This document shows positions 1 through 12,109 of a stretch of 64,000 nucleotides of DNA, one piece after another; the first letter of the stretch is position 1, and the number at the start of each line of letters is the position of its first letter. Source of the DNA: Branchiostoma lanceolatum (Eukaryota > Chordata > Leptocardii > Amphioxiformes > Branchiostomatidae); assembly GCF_035083965.1 (NCBI RefSeq), contig NC_089731.1, forward strand, positions 7,415,501 to 7,479,500, read 5' to 3'. A program made the position numbers and the translations under genes. The notes under the pieces were generated by a model. The model ran no database searches. It saw only the letters and a program-made list of their open reading frames with translations, and was not told where the DNA came from.

Positions 1-577
1 AGAATGAGGAAAAGTATTTCAAGCCCTGTGTATAGAAGCTAACTCCTTATTTTTTCTACATTACCTGGGGAATAAGTTGGTTGCTTTCGCTCTTTGTTGC
101 AAGGTGGCTGGTGGGGAAAGCTGTTACGAGTACATGGTGCATGCAGATGTGTATACTGTGTTCCTTATTGTTTCAGAATAAGGGAGGGAGGAGGGTTCTC
201 CTGTTTTTTTTCTAAGAATTTAGAACTTAATCGTATGACTTCTGTCTTGGACTTAAGTACCACCAAAACGTTCAAGATACAGTTGATGTTTTGTTAACTT
301 CAGTAACTAGAAGGAAAATTTGTTTGTTCACTCCAAAGCCATGACTTTGTGCTGTCAATACTGCTGGGTATTGGCAACTTCTCACGTGGAAAAAAAAGTA
401 TGACATTCCTCTCTCCCTTCTGACTGTTTTGGAACACAGCTGTGAAGGTTTCCTTCAGTGAAAGTCTATTCAGGAGTTACCGCAGTGGAGGGAAAGGTTG
501 GGAATAAGGAAGAAGTTTTGCTGTATTTTTTTCTCTTTACTGACTGTTGCCGTCTTTTCTTCCTCCCTCTCCTACAG

Positions 578-643
578 TCCAATCAGGACGGAGACGCTGC
601 CAAGCCGGAGTCCCAGAGCGAGGACAAACCAGCCAAGGAGTAG
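578..643 (+). CDS. 3'-terminal coding exon of an unidentified gene
   Basis: A pyrimidine-rich tract ending in CAG at 577 is followed by 22 codons closed by TAG. They read as a highly charged tail rich in Asp, Glu, Lys, Ser and Pro, ending in KPAKE. The tail starts on a codon boundary, so the upstream intron is phase 0. The rest of the gene lies left of the window or in exons I could not recognise between 1 and 577. Such low-complexity charged C-termini occur in many nuclear and RNA-binding proteins, so no function can be given. It could be a chance ORF, but the good acceptor and the stop followed by UTR-like sequence favour a real exon. Confidence 0.5.
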   Translation, partial: SNQDGDAAKPESQSEDKPAKE

Positions 644-1205
644 CTCGTGAAATCCCGTTAACATTTCATGGGAAACATCAGTCCCCAAAATTCAGAAGCG
701 AGAACGCAACAAAAAAACATCTAGTGGAAAAAATAACAGCACCATCAACCGGCGAAACTTTAGGAGTTCCTAATTCCCACCTCGTTGGACGCTTTAAGAT
801 CTTTTCTTGGGTGTGGTAACGTACGAGCTTAAGAAGCGACAATCCTCCGTCATTTTGCTCTCGTCTAGTGGCGGATGTACCTGTAAGAGCATGTTGTACC
901 CTTGACCAACTTTGTAGGCCGGCCTTGTTTTGAATTTCTTACCATCATCCATTCGTAACGGTCCTGTGGGAAAAATAATGTTGATTTTTGTGGTACCATC
1001 TATTTTCAATCGTGTGTACTACCGAAGTGAGGATAAACGTGAAAGATTTTCGGCAGGACAAAGTAAAAGGAATTTTGAGCATGATGTTGCGTCAGTGTGT
1101 ACTTTTTCTGTATCTGTTACTTTATTTCGATATCGCACAGCTGTTATGACTATCTCAGGCTTAGGAAAGTGTTTCAAAATGAAGTTCAGACTCTGAAGAA
1201 ATAGG

Positions 1206-2255
1206 GTTTTACCTAATCTCCAAGCAGATCTGTAGCCTCCTTTGCAGGCTCTGAAGCGGCTTTTGGGGGGCTAAATAATACACTTTCTGCAGCAGTCCGT
1301 AACTATCAGCCAACCCCGTAACTATCAGACATCCTGTAACTATCAGCCGCCTAGAGCCTGCGCTATTTCGCTGCCTCAAAGCGAAATTAAAATCACGTTA
1401 GGGTGATTAACGCAGAGGTGCGAATTTCCTGCCTATGGTAGACCGCACAATAAGAACAGTACACGCACCTCCCCCAGACAGTGCGCTGTTACGTCCCCGT
1501 GATACCCGACAATTTTTTTGAGCGGTCAAAATGATTTTTTTCTAAAATACAGAAGTTTAAACTGACTTGTTCGACATTCTTTCGGCATGTCTGACGCCCT
1601 TGACAGGGCGGAGGGTGGAACTCGCGGCGTATGGCGGTTTCCCCATCGGAGAGACAAACTTGGGCGATCCGAGCCGTGACACAAGGCATTGATAGCTTCG
1701 TCGGCTTTAGCTACGGGCCATGGCAAATCAAGTTGCAATCAGATTTTGCCATCCATTGCCGATGAGCGAATATGATGGTCGTCATTTCACCCGTCCAGGC
1801 CCTCTTCTGCTTGTTGTAGACTAGATAAGACAGTTTGTTCCGCTATCGTAGGTAAACAACATGCTGTATGTAAATGAGCAGTCGCGCGTGCGGGCTAAGT
1901 TGTAACGTGTTAACTGCTTGTCGCGGACATGCGAATTGCCCCTAACGTGATTTTAATTTCGCTTTGAGTCAGCGAAATAGCGCAGGCTCTAGGCGGCTGA
2001 TAGTTACAGGATGGCTGATAGTTACAGGATGGCTGATAGTTACGGGGTGGCTGCAGAAAGTGTATTATTTAGCCCCCCCCCCCCCAAAAGCCGCTTCAGA
2101 GCCTGCAACGGAGGCTAGCAGATCTCCACGGTGTGCCAAAATCGTATATATGCTAGCCAAAGAAGCTCTGGTCAGCTTACCGGCTGACCGGAGCTTCTCT
2201 GGCTAGCATGATTTTGGGCGCACCATGGATGTCTGCTTGGAGATCAGGTTTTACC
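1206..2255. mobile_element. Non-autonomous DNA transposon with long terminal inverted repeats and 8-bp target duplication
   Basis: The element runs from 1214 to 2247 and is flanked by the direct repeat GTTTTACC at 1206-1213 and 2248-2255. The ends are inverted repeats of roughly 190 bp (about 1214-1402 and 1938-2247), beginning T(A/G)ATCTCCAAGCAGA. Inside each arm are tandem copies of a short motif around CTGTAACTATCAGCC. The interior has no long ORF and no transposase is visible. An 8-bp duplication fits the hAT, P or Merlin superfamilies; I cannot say which. Confidence 0.75.
2131..2223. repeat. Nested hairpin inside the right arm of the transposon
   Basis: GTGTGCCAAAATC...TATGCTAGCCA...AGCTCTGGTCAGC pairs with GCTGACCGGAGCT...TGGCTAGCATGATTTTGGGCGCAC. 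This forms an imperfect stem with a short loop near 2180. The left arm of the transposon has no matching segment, so this is probably a smaller foldback element inserted later. Confidence 0.6.
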
Positions 2256-2625
2256 AGGCCTTTCAGTTAACTAAGTATGGTAGGATACAAGGCAATCCAA
2301 GTGTTTCCAAAGTTGTCGTCCTTTCCAGGGAGTTGAAACCCCAATGAATGCCAGTAATAAACACACTGGTTGGTTTGAACAGGTCAGATATAACCTGAGC
2401 CATTTGACTATACTTGATTGCCAGATTTGCTGGTCCCTAGTTGTTCCTGATTATCATGTAACCCTGATAGAGTTGACCAATCGATAATTAGAACATTTAG
2501 TTAGCAAAATAGTTTATTTGGGGATGAAGAATTTTATAAGTAGCTCCTACTAACAGAAAACCATGGCAAGAAAATTTGATGTTTTAATAGGACAAGATTT
2601 AAGATCCTGCCTCAGAACATGCTAC

Positions 2626-2785
2626 TCTCCAAGCTTGTTTTGGACGTTTTTTAGGCGTTTTTATCGGGCTTTCTATTTTGTCAGGTTTCATTTTTGTTTA
2701 GTTGGGGACAAAATGAAAACCTGACAAAATAGAAAACCTGACAAAATATGCCTAAAAGGGACGTCCAAAACAAGCGGGAGCCTAA
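2626..2785. repeat. Foldback element (inverted repeat)
   Basis: The left arm, CTCCAAGCTTGTTTTGGACG followed by a T-rich stretch, pairs with a right arm containing CGTCCAAAACAAGCGGGAG. Inner blocks built around TTTTGTCAGG and CCTGACAAAA are repeated. There is no coding potential. A related, half-length piece occurs at about 35070-35115. Confidence 0.6.
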
Positions 2786-5200
2786 CCTCTGCTAAGAGAG
2801 TAGGTTTATATGATGTCACAAGGCCTGGTTGGTTCCTAACTTCCTATAGATGATAACCCCAGTGAGTGATACACCTTGACGGTGCACGCACCAGTTCTTC
2901 CGCGACAGTGGTCCATGGTAGTCCGCGACAAAAAAGGGACGAAAGGGTTTCGAGGGTCTGGGTTTGAGTTCACATTTCTCAAAATGTGCTTAGAACTGAC
3001 ATTAAATACTAACATGGCTGAAAAGCATATGAATTGGTGTGTTTTGGGTGGAAATTGCGTTTCGATCCGAGCCTTACTTCCGGATATCCATACGCGTTGA
3101 AGGTAAACTGCCCGTTTGACCCCGATTGACCTTTGTTGCGTTCTTTTGGCCGTGTTGCATTACCTCGCGCGTCGGGTTATTGTGAAAATCGCAGTGGTAG
3201 GATTTTTTTATAATGGGCTTGATTATACCTTGGAGTTTTCTCTTTCTGACACTAACAGTCATTTTCGTGTCAAAAAATTTTGTGATGTGTTTAGTTCCAC
3301 GGGAAAATGCCAAATTTTGCGCCTCATTTTTGACGGAAAAATACTTTTTCCCTCTTATGTTTACTAAAATTACAAAGGTTGAAGAAACCGAAACTCGTGT
3401 TTTCTTGTAGCTAGAGAGATATCCTTCATTCCCATTCAGAGTTGTTTTGGCTCAGAAGTATTTCCTGGAAGAGACGGTCGCTAGACTTGGGGGTGTGCAA
3501 ACTCGAATTGAGACCCAAAATAAACTAGGGGGTGCCCCCTTGAGGCTGGTCGTTAACTCTTCATTATCCACCACTGAGTTGCCAATATCTGCTCGGACAC
3601 CACACGGAGCCCAGCGCATCAGATAAACTTGATGTGGAAAGTCTCCCCTGGCAGGCCACAGACTGTGGTGTCGTAACCTGGCCTATCTCCTGGCGCAGAC
3701 GGTGAACGTCGCCATGGCGATGTTAATATGGTTATCTGTAACCACAGCTGGAGGCACGCTAATGGGAGAGGACATACGATGAGAGTTTGAGGCTTATACT
3801 TGGTCTGACAAGTGAAGCTATGCACCACAAACCTGTCACTTTTTAAAGCTTGTTGTGAACGAAAATTGAACAAAGTTTATAAGATAACGTCACCATATCT
3901 TGATGTGATCAGTGTTATCAGTGCACACAAGTTGTGCCATCAAATAATGACTAAGATAGGAACTGTCATTTATATCAACACTTCTCAGCTGAAACTGCTT
4001 TTAATTTAAATCAATCTTACCAGCCATGTAAATATAATATTTTTGGTTTATTGTAAACTTGCTATTAAGTATCAGCAAAGCTTTGAGAGCAAAGAAGGGA
4101 GAAGCCCAATGACTAAGTAACATTGATTAGGGACCATACTACTGAAAAAGTAAATTAGACTTTCACAAACATGTTTATAGGCTCCTAATACACGTACTGC
4201 GATGCACTGCAGGTTTCAAGTGGTATGGAAAGTCTGTGCCATAGCTATACACCTTCCTCACGCGCCGGATATGATAGAATGGAAACGAGGCCAATGTGAC
4301 AAAGAAACAAATAATTTACAGCATCTGCTCCAATTTAGTTTTCCTCCCAAATCACACTACGTTTTAAAATATAATATCTAATTATCAATATCAGAAATAG
4401 TGTAATGCATAGAAAAGATGCATCAATTTAGAGCCATGTTAACCAATCCCATAGTCCTGCGCTCTTGTCAAAATGCAAAATAAAAACAGAAATGCAGATA
4501 TTTGAGACATGCAGACACTTCCTCATTGGTAGATTCCCTATTAACCATGTAACCATTGGTTGAACTGCTAATTGTGTTGGATGGTTAGGATTGGTCTAAT
4601 GTTGGCCACAAAGGCCTCGTTCTCATTCTATCATGTCCGCCGCGTGAGAAAGATGTATTGCATGAACCTTGGGAGTGCGCCACTTAAACAGACCATGTAC
4701 ATGTCTGCACAAATTTCAACAATAGAACAAAAAACATTTAAACCAGTTTAGAACCTTTGACAATACCATTTTGTCTTGTACAATTTCCCAAAGCATTTTC
4801 TTCAGGATTTGCAATTGACGACATATTAAGTATGGGACTGGTGGGTCAGTGATAAATGATTCTTATTGAGTACAAAGCTTTGATTTGCTGCAGTTCATTC
4901 ATGATACGATAGGGGTGCTGTTGAGCTGCTTCTTTGCCTTGGTTTGGTTTTGCACTACAAAAAAAAAATCAATGCTTTAACTTACAAAGATGTTCAAAAA
5001 TTGGTTATTTTATTCCCAAGTCAAGATGTTTTAGCCAATACCATGTTTCCTACACCCTATCGATCTATGCAAGAGGAAGATTACAATCAATATTACATTT
5101 CTTGGGTTCCGGGTAACATCTACATTTTATTGGAATGATTTTTCAATACACTGATGGTAACAAAAGAGTTTACAATAGCTAAGTCATTATGAAATCTTAC
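2786..5200. other. Gene-free stretch with one long-spaced inverted repeat
   Basis: I see no exon with supported splice sites or any recognisable protein here. The one structured feature is an imperfect inverted repeat: a segment near 4246-4300 (CTCACGCGCCGGATATGATA) is mirrored near 4600-4655 (TATCATGTCCGCCGCGTGAG). This suggests the ends of a MITE with about 300 bp between the arms. Confidence 0.45.
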
Positions 5201-5203
5201 ACT

Positions 5204-5209
5204 TTTATT
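5204..5209 (-). promoter_or_regulatory. Candidate polyadenylation signal of PPIH
   Basis: TTTATT on the plus strand reads AATAAA on the minus strand, about 200 nt downstream of the PPIH stop codon. Position and sense fit a cleavage signal, but no transcript evidence is available. Confidence 0.35.
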
Positions 5210-5407
5210 TTTCTTCTTATCACAATTAAACTTTCATATGGTGAGCCTTCTTGCTTTTTACCTCGATTAAGTTGATTTACAAAAGCTCAAAACTATATCT
5301 TAAAAATGTCTCTATGAAGACATGCTGTATTTCATACTTAACACAGATACATGGACTACCATATAATGTATATTATTCTACACTTGTCCATCTCGCTCTC
5401 ACAGTCG

Positions 5408-8400
5408 TCACATCTCCCCACACTGTGCGACAGTAACAGGGATCTTGGGTTTATTGTTGGGTCCGGTTGGCACGTTCTGAAACATCACGAAAATATGTCA
5501 GACAATATAGCACAAAGGAAAACAATGTCCTTTACACACATGCAAAAAGATGTATTTTCAGGTTGTATATGAAGAACTTTATTTTCCAGTGTAGCATCAT
5601 ACTTTTTTGTTTATAAAACTGTGAATGCGGTTGTCTTTCCATACACTAAATGTAGACTAAAGTAGAACAGATGTATTCAAGACAAATTGACCAATCAGCT
5701 ATCACTTACCTCCACCTTCCGGACTACCAACATTCCGTCCACCACCTTACCTGCAGGAGGAAGGACAGGAATGAGGAAATGCTGCTGAATTTTTGCGGCT
5801 CAAAGTTACCACAACTTTCAAGACACTCAGAAGTGAATTTTTTCTGTCCATAACTTTTGTAGAGTAGACACTTTGTATGAGACATGACAAATGTTCAACT
5901 GTGTGCAAAACTTATTTGACAGGTTTAACCTTCTCCCTGCTGCCTAACCCCATAACTCCATAACCAATACAGAATTGGTTGCCAACTGGCTACATCAGTG
6001 TGCTAAAGGTTTATCAACTTTGAAACAGTAAGCACACGTACATGCATGTAAAATGCCCCCTACGGTCCACAACAGGATCTACATCATACATGTTATGTTC
6101 ATCAGTGCTCAAATGCTTGCAAACTCCCATGTTGGTTAAGGGAGAGTATGGGAGCCTAGGAACTAACCAGGATGACACTCGGGCTAGCTTGCAACAGCAC
6201 CAGGGCATACAAAAATGCATTTGTGAGAGACTATTGCCTATGGAATAAACAACATACACAACATCGCCACCTATTGAACCCACAGGTTTTGCAAGCACCA
6301 CGTACCGAACACCACGTGTTTGCCATCCAGGAAGTCACACTTGGCACAGGTGATGAAGAACTGGCAGCCGTTGGTGCTGGGACCACTATTGGCCTGTGGG
6401 ACAAAAACAAAACAAGATCCTCAGAAGTCGGATAGATGGGCAAGGTAACAAGGCTTTTTAATGGCTAACCAGAGGGCTGCTAAGAGTGCTGCCTCCAGGA
6501 CCAATTAATCAAATCATTGTTTCAGGGCTGTCTCCAGATTTAAATTTTAATTTCCACTCGTTATTTGGGATCCCATGTTGTCAATTTTCATCTAAAACCT
6601 GTCGATTTAAGCATATGAAAATACAGATCTACTTAACAAGAAAAGAAGAACATCTGTCCAAGAAGGAGGGACGGGTCATGGAGACAGCCCTGGTCTGTTT
6701 TTGTTTCATCCCATTCAGTACCCAGGGAAGGAATGAATGAATGGACAGATTAATGAACTTTTAACAATTAGACATGACCATAGCTACACCAAGGTCCCTG
6801 GTAATTTTCTGGACAGATATTTAGTAGAAGGCTATTGATCATCTATCAATCAATCAACAAAATCTATTTCTGTGCTTTAGCAGTCTTACTGTACCTACCA
6901 TGGACAGCATGCCTGGTCCTGTGTGTTTTAGTTTGAAGTTCTCATCAGGGAACGCTCCGCCGTAGATACTGGTCAGTCCTGTACCATCATGCTGGGGAGA
7001 GGGAAGGGTTGGGGGTCTTGTAATGATACAGTGGACATACATGAAATATAAAGCTGATATTTACAAAATACTAATCACAAATTCACTAAGACATTTCCCA
7101 TACATCTTTTGAAATGTTGATTGCTAGACTAAAGGAGTGGTTGGACATAGTATCTTTCAAACTGTAAGAACAGTCAGACTCAGAGGCTATGTGCTTGTCA
7201 TTAGTTGACCCATTTCCCAGTTTATGTAATACAAAGTTGGTCCCCAAAAGACAAAGTTGAATTCCCCAAATTTCTTACCAATATCATGACAGAGAAAGAA
7301 AAAAAAGGACTTTCTCTGCCTTACTCACATTTACAAAATCTCCTCCTTGGATCATGAAGTCTTTGATGACTCTGAGGGAAAAGAGAGAAAGATCTGTAAG
7401 TCAATAAACTCTTCATTCGTATCTTTCTGTTTGTGCACATAGTTTGTTTAAATTACAGGTACCAAAACAATATAAAATGGGCAGATAGTAGATACACAAG
7501 GGCAGACATCAGGACTCAAGACCGCAGAAACCAGGATTCGACATACATGACATAAGCAAGTTAGCATACACTAAGTAGTAAAGAGTAATTTATCAAAAAG
7601 GAGATTTCACATCCCCCATCTTTAAATGTAATACTGTAAATGAAATGCAGAAATGTTCGCGGTGGTTTAATGTTAGCGGTTTTTGCTGTGACCGTTTGAC
7701 CGCGAACTTAACCATTTGTTTCCAGTACTGTAGCAGTATGTGACTAGCAGGAAAGAAACCGCTAATGATTGGTACATACTATAGACCTCCATCGGACCAG
7801 GGCATAGCCTGGATGAACTTGACAAGTCCATAAGTAAAATGGGACCTAAAATTAACTCTGACAATGTGATCATCCTCGGAGACTTTAACACACCTGGTAT
7901 AAATTGGGATGCTAGCACTACAGATAACACTCAGAGCAGTTCAGGACAGGCACAGAAGCTACTGCACTTAGTGGATAACCATGGCTTATTCCAAACAGTT
8001 CAAGAGCCCACTAGGAATGGTAACCTCTTGGACCTGGTCTTAGTCAATAACCCAAACATAATTGAAAAGACCACAGTAGTTCCTGGAATAAGTGACCACG
8101 ACATGGTATTGGTGGATGTTAACCTGGCACCCAAACAAAACAGGAAACCCAAGAGAAAAGTATATATTCGAACTAAAGCTGATGAACCGGCCATCAAGAG
8201 TGACCTTAGTGACTATGCAACAAACTTTAACAAACGAACTGAGGATATGTCCGTGACACAGAAATGGGACGATTTTAAAGACAAAATGAAGCACACGATG
8301 AACTTCCATATCCCTAGTAAAACAACATCAAGCAGATACAACTTGCCTTGGTTCAACAGAAATCTAAGAAGGCATTGTCGTAAGAAACAACGTCTTTACA

Positions 8401-11400
8401 ACAAAGCTAAGAGAACAGGACAAGAAGACGACTGGAACAAATACAAAAGGGTTAAGAAGGGGGTACAGAAAAGCATAAGAGCAGCCCATTCAAAATATGT
8501 GGCAGACATACTGGGGGAAGCCATAATCGACAAACCCAAAACATTCTGGTCGTACATAAAAGGCCTAAGGAGAGACGTTGTTGGCGTAGCCCCTCTAAAG
8601 ATGGGGAATTCCATCGTCAGTGATAGTGAGAAAAAAGCAGAGGCACTCAGTTCACAGTTTAAAAGTGTGTTTACAGAGGAAGACACAACGAACATGCCAA
8701 CTCTCGGACAGTCTTGTACCCCTCCCATGGAACACATAGAGATTTCCCCTAATGGTATCGAAAAAATGCTTCAAGGTCTTAATCCATCTAAAGCATCTGG
8801 TCCAGACCAAATACCACCTTGGTTCCTCAAAATGACAGCCACCGAAATAGCACCTGTGCTAACCAATATTTTCCAACACTCGCTAGACACAGGAGAAATT
8901 CCCAAAGACTGGAGGGAAGCAAATATATGTGCCATTTTTAAAAAGGGAGATAGAGCGATCCCCAGCAACTACAGACCTGTTTCATTGACCTGTATATCCT
9001 GCAAACTACTTGAACACATTATCCACAGCCATGTCATGAAGCACTTAGAAAGTTACAACATTTTGACGGACTATCAACATGGATTCAGAGCAAAGCGATC
9101 CACAGAAACACAACTTATATTAACAGTTCACGACATAGCGGGTGCACTGAACAGTAAAAAACAGGTGGATCTAGCAATACTTGATTTTACTAAAGCCTTC
9201 GATAAAGTCCCACATAGTAGACTCATCTCAAAACTGGAGTACTATGGAATTCAAGGCACTACACTAAACTGGTTAAAGGCTTTCTTGACCGATAGGGAAC
9301 AGACGGTTGTGGTAGAAGGGAAGGCCTCAGCTCCAGTTAGAGTTGCGTCAGGCGTCCCTCAAGGAACTGTTTTGGGACCATTACTCTTTCTCTTGTACAT
9401 AAATGACTTGCCAGACCAGCTTGATTCAAATGTGAGGTTATTTGCCGACGACTGCCTGTTATATATAGAGTTATCTACACAGAATGATTCACAACTCCTG
9501 CAAGCAGATCTGAACGCCCTCGAGGAATGGCAAAGCAAATGGCTTATGCAGTTTAATCCGGAAAAATGCTACATCATGCACATAACAAACAAACGGACCC
9601 CAGTTGTAACCACCTACCAGTTCTGTGGACAGGCTCTAGCAACAACAAAAAGCCACCCATACCTAGGCGTTACATTAACAACTGGACTGAAGTGGGGTAC
9701 CCATATTAACAAAGTAACAACTAAGGCTAAGCAGACATTGGGAGTGATCAAACGTAATTTGTGGGCATGCCCAGCAAAGGTAAAATCACTTGCATACACG
9801 TCTCTAGTAAGACCAAACCTTGAATATGCTGCAACAGTATGGGATCCATACACAAAGAAAGACAAGGATAAACTGGAGAGGGTGCAGAACCAAGCTGCCA
9901 GGTTCTGCATGAACAACTATGACAGGGGTGCTAGTGTCACTAAAATGAAAGCAGATCTACAGTGGAAGTCACTTGAAGACAGAAGAAAAATATCCAGGCT
10001 TTGCATGATGTACAAAATGACTAATAAACTTGTGGATGTACCGACTGATAATTATCTAATACCAGCCCAGAAAAGGACAAGAAATAGTCATGCCTTTAAG
10101 TACCAGAGTTATAAACCAAGGATTGATGTGTTCAAAAATTCGTTTTTCCCGAGAACCATAGTAGAATGGAACTCGTTGTCATCAGATGCTGTAGGAACAC
10201 CTTCACTAAATAGCTTCAAAGAACGATTGCAGTCAGATGAGCAAAAGTTAGGTGTGACAGGCCGTTCAGTGTAATATAACCAGCTGCTGCCGCGCCGCGT
10301 GCCTGCGAAGCTGGTGTGTTACGCCGATGGGCGGTTATACCGGCTATACAGATACAGATACAGAAGTGCTGCCGCAAACTTAAAACCATCGCAAACACTC
10401 CATTTTCGCCTTAGCGCGAAATAAAAACCATGCAAACTTAAATGCATTTACAGTATTGAATCCTGGAAATAAGACTTAATAGAAAGCCTTTGAAGCACAC
10501 CAAGCTGGTACAAGTATACTGACCTGTGGAACGATGACCCCTTGAACCCGATGGGCACACCATCCTTTCTGTGTTCTCCTGTGCAAAGTACTCTGTAGGA
10601 AAAAGTGAGGGACAATCGATGAAAGTCAAGTTTGATCCTACGTTTCCCTGATGAATGGCACACATAATTTGTCTAGCCTGAGTACCATCCTCCGTAGTAA
10701 CCACTGGCTCAATCTTTTCGCTTGGTTAGCGAGCAAAAAGATATTCAAATTTCAATGCTCAATTTATGGCATGTAGTTTTTAAAGAAAACATTTCATACT
10801 TTATCGTATTGTCTAAAATTACTAAATCATACACAAACTTTTGACAGGACAAGGGCCATCAAGAGCACTGAAGTGACCCACCTGAAATTCTCAGCAGTCT
10901 TTGGAACGATGTCTGCAAACAGCTCCATTTGTATCCTGCCGATTTCCTGAAATCAAACAAAAGATAACAAAGGATTAACTTGGAGTTGCTGAAAATTACA
11001 TCAGCAAAGGACCGCGCTACCTGGCAAGTCATGATAAGAGGAGTATGGAGTGCTATCTGTGATGATGATAGCAGTTTTTATTTTTTATTTTTTTTTCCAT
11101 TTGATTCCAATAATTATCATTAACAAGTATCAAGTACAGGATATGTTTTGCATATTAGCTTACGGCTAACAAGAACATTTACAAAAACAAACAGGAGGTT
11201 GCTGTTCTTCAAACACAGGGTGGTCCCCTGGTGGAATGGACTCCCAGAAGAAGTAATCAACGCTCCCTCAGTCAATGCCTTCAAAGCCAGATTCGACAGG
11301 TACATGGAAGTTCATCCTGTTAAGTACAACCACAGAGCTTTGGAACACCCACACAAACCCACCATGACAGTTGAGTGAAAAGGAATTCAACAATGAAGCG

Positions 11401-11684
11401 CGGTCTAAACTGGAACAGTCCTACCTGACCGAAAATTCTACTCTACTCTACTCTACTCATATTGAAGTCTGCATGGAAAGCACATGTGTATGCCCCCCTC
11501 CCCCTACAATATTTACAATTCTTCGCGCTGTGTCAAACAAAACAAAGATACATATAAAACATATGACAACTTAAGACTCCGTCTCAGACTTCCCCACCCT
11601 AATGACGGAACTCACCTGTCCACCGACTGAGATATCGAAGAAAACAATGGGATTTGTGGCGTTGGAGGGCTTCACGTCCGCCAT
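5408..11684 (-). CDS. PPIH: Peptidyl-prolyl cis-trans isomerase H (cyclophilin H), 8 coding exons
   Basis: A cyclophilin of the U4/U6.U5 tri-snRNP, catalysing proline cis-trans isomerisation in the spliceosome (known for the family). Exons in coding order: 11616-11684, 10882-10946, 10524-10592, 7329-7371, 6899-6991, 6306-6393, 5710-5750, 5408-5476. All have GT-AG borders and a continuous frame, giving 178 residues (human protein 177). Recognisable blocks are [13 protein letters not shown] at the start, [28 protein letters not shown] with the catalytic Arg, Phe and Gln, [13 protein letters not shown], and the ending [10 protein letters not shown]...QCGEM, which is diagnostic for cyclophilin H. 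Residue 134 is Phe where I recall Trp in the human protein. The 3.2-kb intron between exons 3 and 4 holds a LINE nested in a MITE. The gene is head-to-head with ARMC9. Confidence 0.95.
7632..10455. repeat. Small MITE split by a LINE insertion
   Basis: 7632-7765 starts TACTGTAAATG and contains TTCGCGGTGGTTT. 10366-10455 contains CCGCAAACTTAAAACC and ends ATGCATTTACAGTA, the inverted counterpart of the start. Together they make about 224 bp, close to the uninterrupted relative at 23080-23290. The LINE at 7766-10365 therefore landed inside a pre-existing MITE. Confidence 0.65.
7766..10365 (+). mobile_element. 5'-truncated LINE (jockey/CR1-like), endonuclease-reverse transcriptase
   Basis: A single 811-residue ORF at 7839-10274 shows the C-terminal part of an AP-like endonuclease (LGDFN near residue 15, SDHDMV near residue 85). 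A reverse transcriptase domain follows, with FADD near residue 535 and RT blocks such as [20 protein letters not shown]. It ends in a C-terminal block, [17 protein letters not shown]. Just upstream, 7770-7810 encodes [10 protein letters not shown] in a different frame, so the 5' end is truncated and frameshifted. The 3' UTR ends in an ATACAG-type tail. It lies antisense to PPIH in an intron. The RT is long and open, suggesting a fairly recent insertion. The clade assignment is inference. Confidence 0.85.
11125..11460 (+). mobile_element. 3' fragment of a second LINE family
   Basis: 11150-11375 encodes the extreme C-terminus of a reverse transcriptase ORF ([27 protein letters not shown]), followed by a TACTC microsatellite tail at about 11437-11458. 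The sequence differs from the large LINE at 7766-10365. It is inserted in the first PPIH intron, antisense to the gene. Confidence 0.65.
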
Positions 11685-12109
11685 GTTTGAAAGACCCGGT
11701 GGAATAGTCCACTGCATGAAATTATAGGGTAAAATGAAAGTTATCGATTATTATTCTGACCTTTAACAACGATAACTTCATTAAAATTACTTTTAAAAAC
11801 ATATTAATATTAGTATAGTTGGAGATGATAGTATTTAGTATTTTATTAGGTACTTTAACTGCTATTAATCAATTTACCGTTGAAATGTGATGTCCCTAAT
11901 AATATGAAGTGGTATAAGCCATTTGGAGAGCCTAAGACTCTCAGTGAAAGTAATGCTGATTGGTTGCTGCTTCTACAACAGCCAATCGTAGCCAAGATAA
12001 CAATCATCTTTCGATAGGTGTAATACCTTTGCTGGGAAGACGATGTTGCTGTAGACTGTTCTGTTTCCAAGGACATTTCATCGCTCAAAGGCAAGATCGG
12101 GACCGCTAG
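11685..12109. promoter_or_regulatory. Divergent promoter region between PPIH and ARMC9, with probable non-coding ARMC9 exon 1
   Basis: PPIH starts leftward at 11684. A good 5' splice site (GCTAG/GTGAGT) after 12109 and an acceptor before 13014 suggest an untranslated first ARMC9 exon ending at 12109. The two transcription starts must then lie within about 400 bp. No TATA box or other motif is convincing. Confidence 0.5.

Noticed and set aside
7839..10274. The 811-residue ORF as a host gene
   Set aside because: It is a LINE endonuclease-reverse transcriptase with FADD and LGDFN motifs, truncated at the 5' end.
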